Of a stretch of DNA of 6,813 bases, positions 5,630 through 6,813 are shown piece after piece; position 1 is the first letter of the stretch; each line of letters opens with the position of its first letter. The stretch lies in contig PWLT01000042.1 of assembly GCA_003558415.1 (NCBI GenBank), positions 1 through 6,813 on the forward strand. The letters are read 5' to 3'. The notes beneath the pieces were generated by a model. The model had not been told where the DNA came from and did not search any database. It was given only the letters and a program-made list of their open reading frames with translations. The DNA is from Hyphomicrobiales bacterium (GTDB taxonomy: Bacteria; Pseudomonadota; Alphaproteobacteria; Rhodobacterales; Rhodobacteraceae). A program made the translations under genes and the position numbers.

Positions 5630-6415
5630 TCATCTGTCCTCGTCGTCGGGCAGGACGCGGCGATAGAGGTGCCAGCTTGCATGCCCCAGCACCGGCAGCG
5701 CGATCAGCAGGCCGAGAAACAGCGGCAGCATCGACAGAAACAGCAGCGCCGCGATCAGCAATGCCCAGCTGAGCATCGTGCGCGGATTGGCCTGCACCGA
5801 CTGCAGGCTGCAGATCATCGCCGTGACGAAATCCACTTCGCGGTGGAGCAGCAACGGCAGGCTGACCACCGTCAGGCTGAACAGGGCCAGTGCGAGCAGG
5901 GCGCCGATGATCGTCCCGATCAGCACCATCCCCACGCCCGCCCCCGACAGCAGCACGCCCAGATTGTCCAGCCCGATGCCGGAATGCGAGAAGAAGATCG
6001 CGAAGATCCCGCGCGCGAGGATGACCCAGAAGCCGAAGGCCAGAAGCACGACCACCCCCATGACCGGCAACTGCCCGTCGCCATGGCCGCGCAGCGCGCC
6101 CAGCACCGGCCCCCATGACAGCGGCTCGCCAGCCTCGCGGCGGCGGCTGACCTCGTAGAGCCCGACCGCAGCAAAAGGCGCGAAGAGCGGGAAACCCGCG
6201 GCGATCATCACGAACCAGAATGCCTGGCCGGTGGCGAACAGTCCGAAATAGAGCGCCAAGCCGCCGGCCACATAGAAGCCTGCGAAAAACAGCCCGTACC
6301 ACGGCGCGGCGAGGAAGTCGGCCAATCCCAGCCGCAGCGCCGCACCGATGTCGCGTCTGTCGATCAACCGGATCTCGGGGATCGGCGAGGGCGGGGAGAC
6401 GGTATGATCCGTCAT
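5630..6415 (-). CDS. DUF2189-type integral membrane protein, function unknown
   Basis: A 261-residue inner-membrane protein with no assigned reaction. A hydrophilic N-terminus (1-35) holds IPEIRLIDRRDIGAALRLG, resembling the entry motif of the DUF2189 family, which continues with LADFLAAPWYGLFFAGFYVA. Hydrophobic segments lie near 38-60, 64-86, 117-141, 155-190 (possibly two spans) and 215-245, about six in all. A loop with RRREAGEPLSWGPVLGAL (91-108) and the segment HREVDFVTAM (191-200) are further family-like features. The C-terminus is short and acidic (DDEDR). The ATG at 6415 has a strong site, GGAGGT, five bases upstream; an extension to 6472 is open but lacks such support. No catalytic residues are evident, so a structural, transport or regulatory role cannot be told apart. 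The family name is from memory; membrane topology is estimated by eye. Confidence 0.85.
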   Translation of the reverse strand: MTDHTVSPPSPIPEIRLIDRRDIGAALRLGLADFLAAPWYGLFFAGFYVAGGLALYFGLFATGQAFWFVMIAAGFPLFAPFAAVGLYEVSRRREAGEPLSWGPVLGALRGHGDGQLPVMGVVVLLAFGFWVILARGIFAIFFSHSGIGLDNLGVLLSGAGVGMVLIGTIIGALLALALFSLTVVSLPLLLHREVDFVTAMICSLQSVQANPRTMLSWALLIAALLFLSMLPLFLGLLIALPVLGHASWHLYRRVLPDDEDR

Positions 6416-6420
6416 GATGT

Positions 6421-6426
6421 ACCTCC
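6421..6426 (-). promoter_or_regulatory. Strong ribosome binding site that fixes the DUF2189 start
   Basis: Read on the minus strand, GGAGGT lies five bases ahead of the ATG at 6415, a near-ideal match and spacing. It favours this start over the longer in-frame one at 6472. Confidence 0.8.
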
Positions 6427-6443
6427 GTGGAACGTTTTCATCG

Positions 6444-6472
6444 AAGGTACGCGAGCCCTCGCCACCACGCAA
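6444..6472 (-). promoter_or_regulatory. Candidate promoter for the DUF2189 gene
   Basis: Read on the minus strand, TTGCGT (6467-6472) and TACCTT (6444-6449) are 17 bases apart. Each matches the sigma70 consensus at three of six positions. The predicted start near 6437 gives a short leader carrying the strong ribosome binding site. If real, the gene does not depend on read-through from prfB. Confidence 0.3.
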
Positions 6473-6486
6473 GCGCCACGCATGCG
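6465..6486. repeat. Tandem 11-bp direct repeat over the candidate -35 box
   Basis: CCACGCAAGCG (6465-6475) is followed directly by CCACGCATGCG (6476-6486), identical at 10 of 11 bases. The period is about one turn of the helix and the first copy covers the candidate -35 box of the DUF2189 promoter. It could be a regulator's tandem site or a chance duplication. Confidence 0.4.
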
Positions 6487-6504
6487 GGCCGCGGGGGGTG
6501 GTGG

Positions 6505-6813
6505 TCAGGCCTCGGTCTGGGCTTCGGCGCGGCTCTTGCCCTCGAGCTTGAGGGCGAGTGTGGCGGCCATGAAGCGATCGAGATCGCCATCGAGCACACC
6601 CTGGGTGTCGGAGGTCTCCACGCCCGTGCGCAGATCCTTCACCATCTGATAGGGTTGCAGCACATAGGAGCGGATCTGGTTGCCCCAGCCGGCATCGCCC
6701 TTGGCATCGTGCTGCTCCTGAATGCTTTCGGTGCGCTTGCGCAGCTCCATCTCGTAAAGGCGCGATTTCAGCGCCCGCATGGCGATATCGCGGTTCTGGT
6801 GCTGGGATTTCTC
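6505..6813 (-). CDS. prfB: Peptide chain release factor 2 (RF2), C-terminal part, cut by window
   Basis: The last 102 residues of RF2, which recognises UGA and UAA stop codons on the ribosome and triggers release of the finished protein. The frame is open to the right edge, starting at [15 protein letters not shown], the segment that follows shortly after the GGQ catalytic loop in class I release factors. It is RF2 rather than RF1 because of [14 protein letters not shown], then [21 protein letters not shown] and an [10 protein letters not shown] end. The C-terminus is ordinary. The GGQ loop, the stop-codon recognition tripeptide and any programmed frameshift site lie outside the window. The next gene on the strand begins 89 bases further on; I saw no clear terminator between them. 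Confidence 0.95.
   Translation of the reverse strand, partial: EKSQHQNRDIAMRALKSRLYEMELRKRTESIQEQHDAKGDAGWGNQIRSYVLQPYQMVKDLRTGVETSDTQGVLDGDLDRFMAATLALKLEGKSRAEAQTEA

Noticed and set aside
5036..6118. 360-codon plus-strand ORF, the longest on that strand in the right half
   Set aside because: It runs antisense across bmt, zeta and the DUF2189 gene. Its product is His-, Gln- and Arg-rich with no family similarity, as expected from the opposite strand of GC-rich genes.

Overview
The window is a high-GC chromosomal segment from an alphaproteobacterium, most likely of the Rhodobacterales/Paracoccaceae type. The best lineage marker is a 104-residue DUF1476 protein, the zeta subunit (inhibitor) of F1-ATPase, a family typical of Alphaproteobacteria. 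The betaine-homocysteine methyltransferase also matches the alphaproteobacterial Bmt type closely. I see no mobile element, CRISPR array, tRNA or rRNA.

Layout. Positions 1-1509 (+) hold a BCCT-family betaine/choline-type transporter that has lost its N-terminus to the window edge. A gene-poor stretch of about 600 bases follows (1510-2112). It contains several small hairpins, a good sigma70-like promoter pointing right, and one possible small ORF on the minus strand. Positions 2113-3930 (+) encode a complete ABC exporter half-transporter with membrane and ATPase domains fused. A convergent intergenic region (3931-4101) carries two strong GC-rich inverted repeats, probably a two-way terminator.

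From 4102 to the right edge every gene is on the minus strand. Read in the direction of transcription they are: the 3' end of prfB (release factor 2, cut by the right edge), a five- to six-helix DUF2189-type membrane protein, the ATPase zeta subunit, and betaine-homocysteine S-methyltransferase (bmt). Gaps of about 90-110 bases separate them, and candidate promoters lie ahead of the membrane protein and zeta. They are therefore co-oriented neighbours rather than a tight operon; zeta and bmt could share a transcript.

How the genes might work together. The BCCT transporter (uptake of a quaternary ammonium solute) and Bmt (methyl transfer from betaine to homocysteine) could form a betaine-use theme, but the exporter separates them and they are transcribed towards each other. 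The rest are unrelated housekeeping functions: translation termination, ATP synthase regulation and an envelope ABC exporter. I found no convincing undescribed system. The parts most worth a second look are the 1510-2112 region and the altered substrate box of the BCCT transporter.
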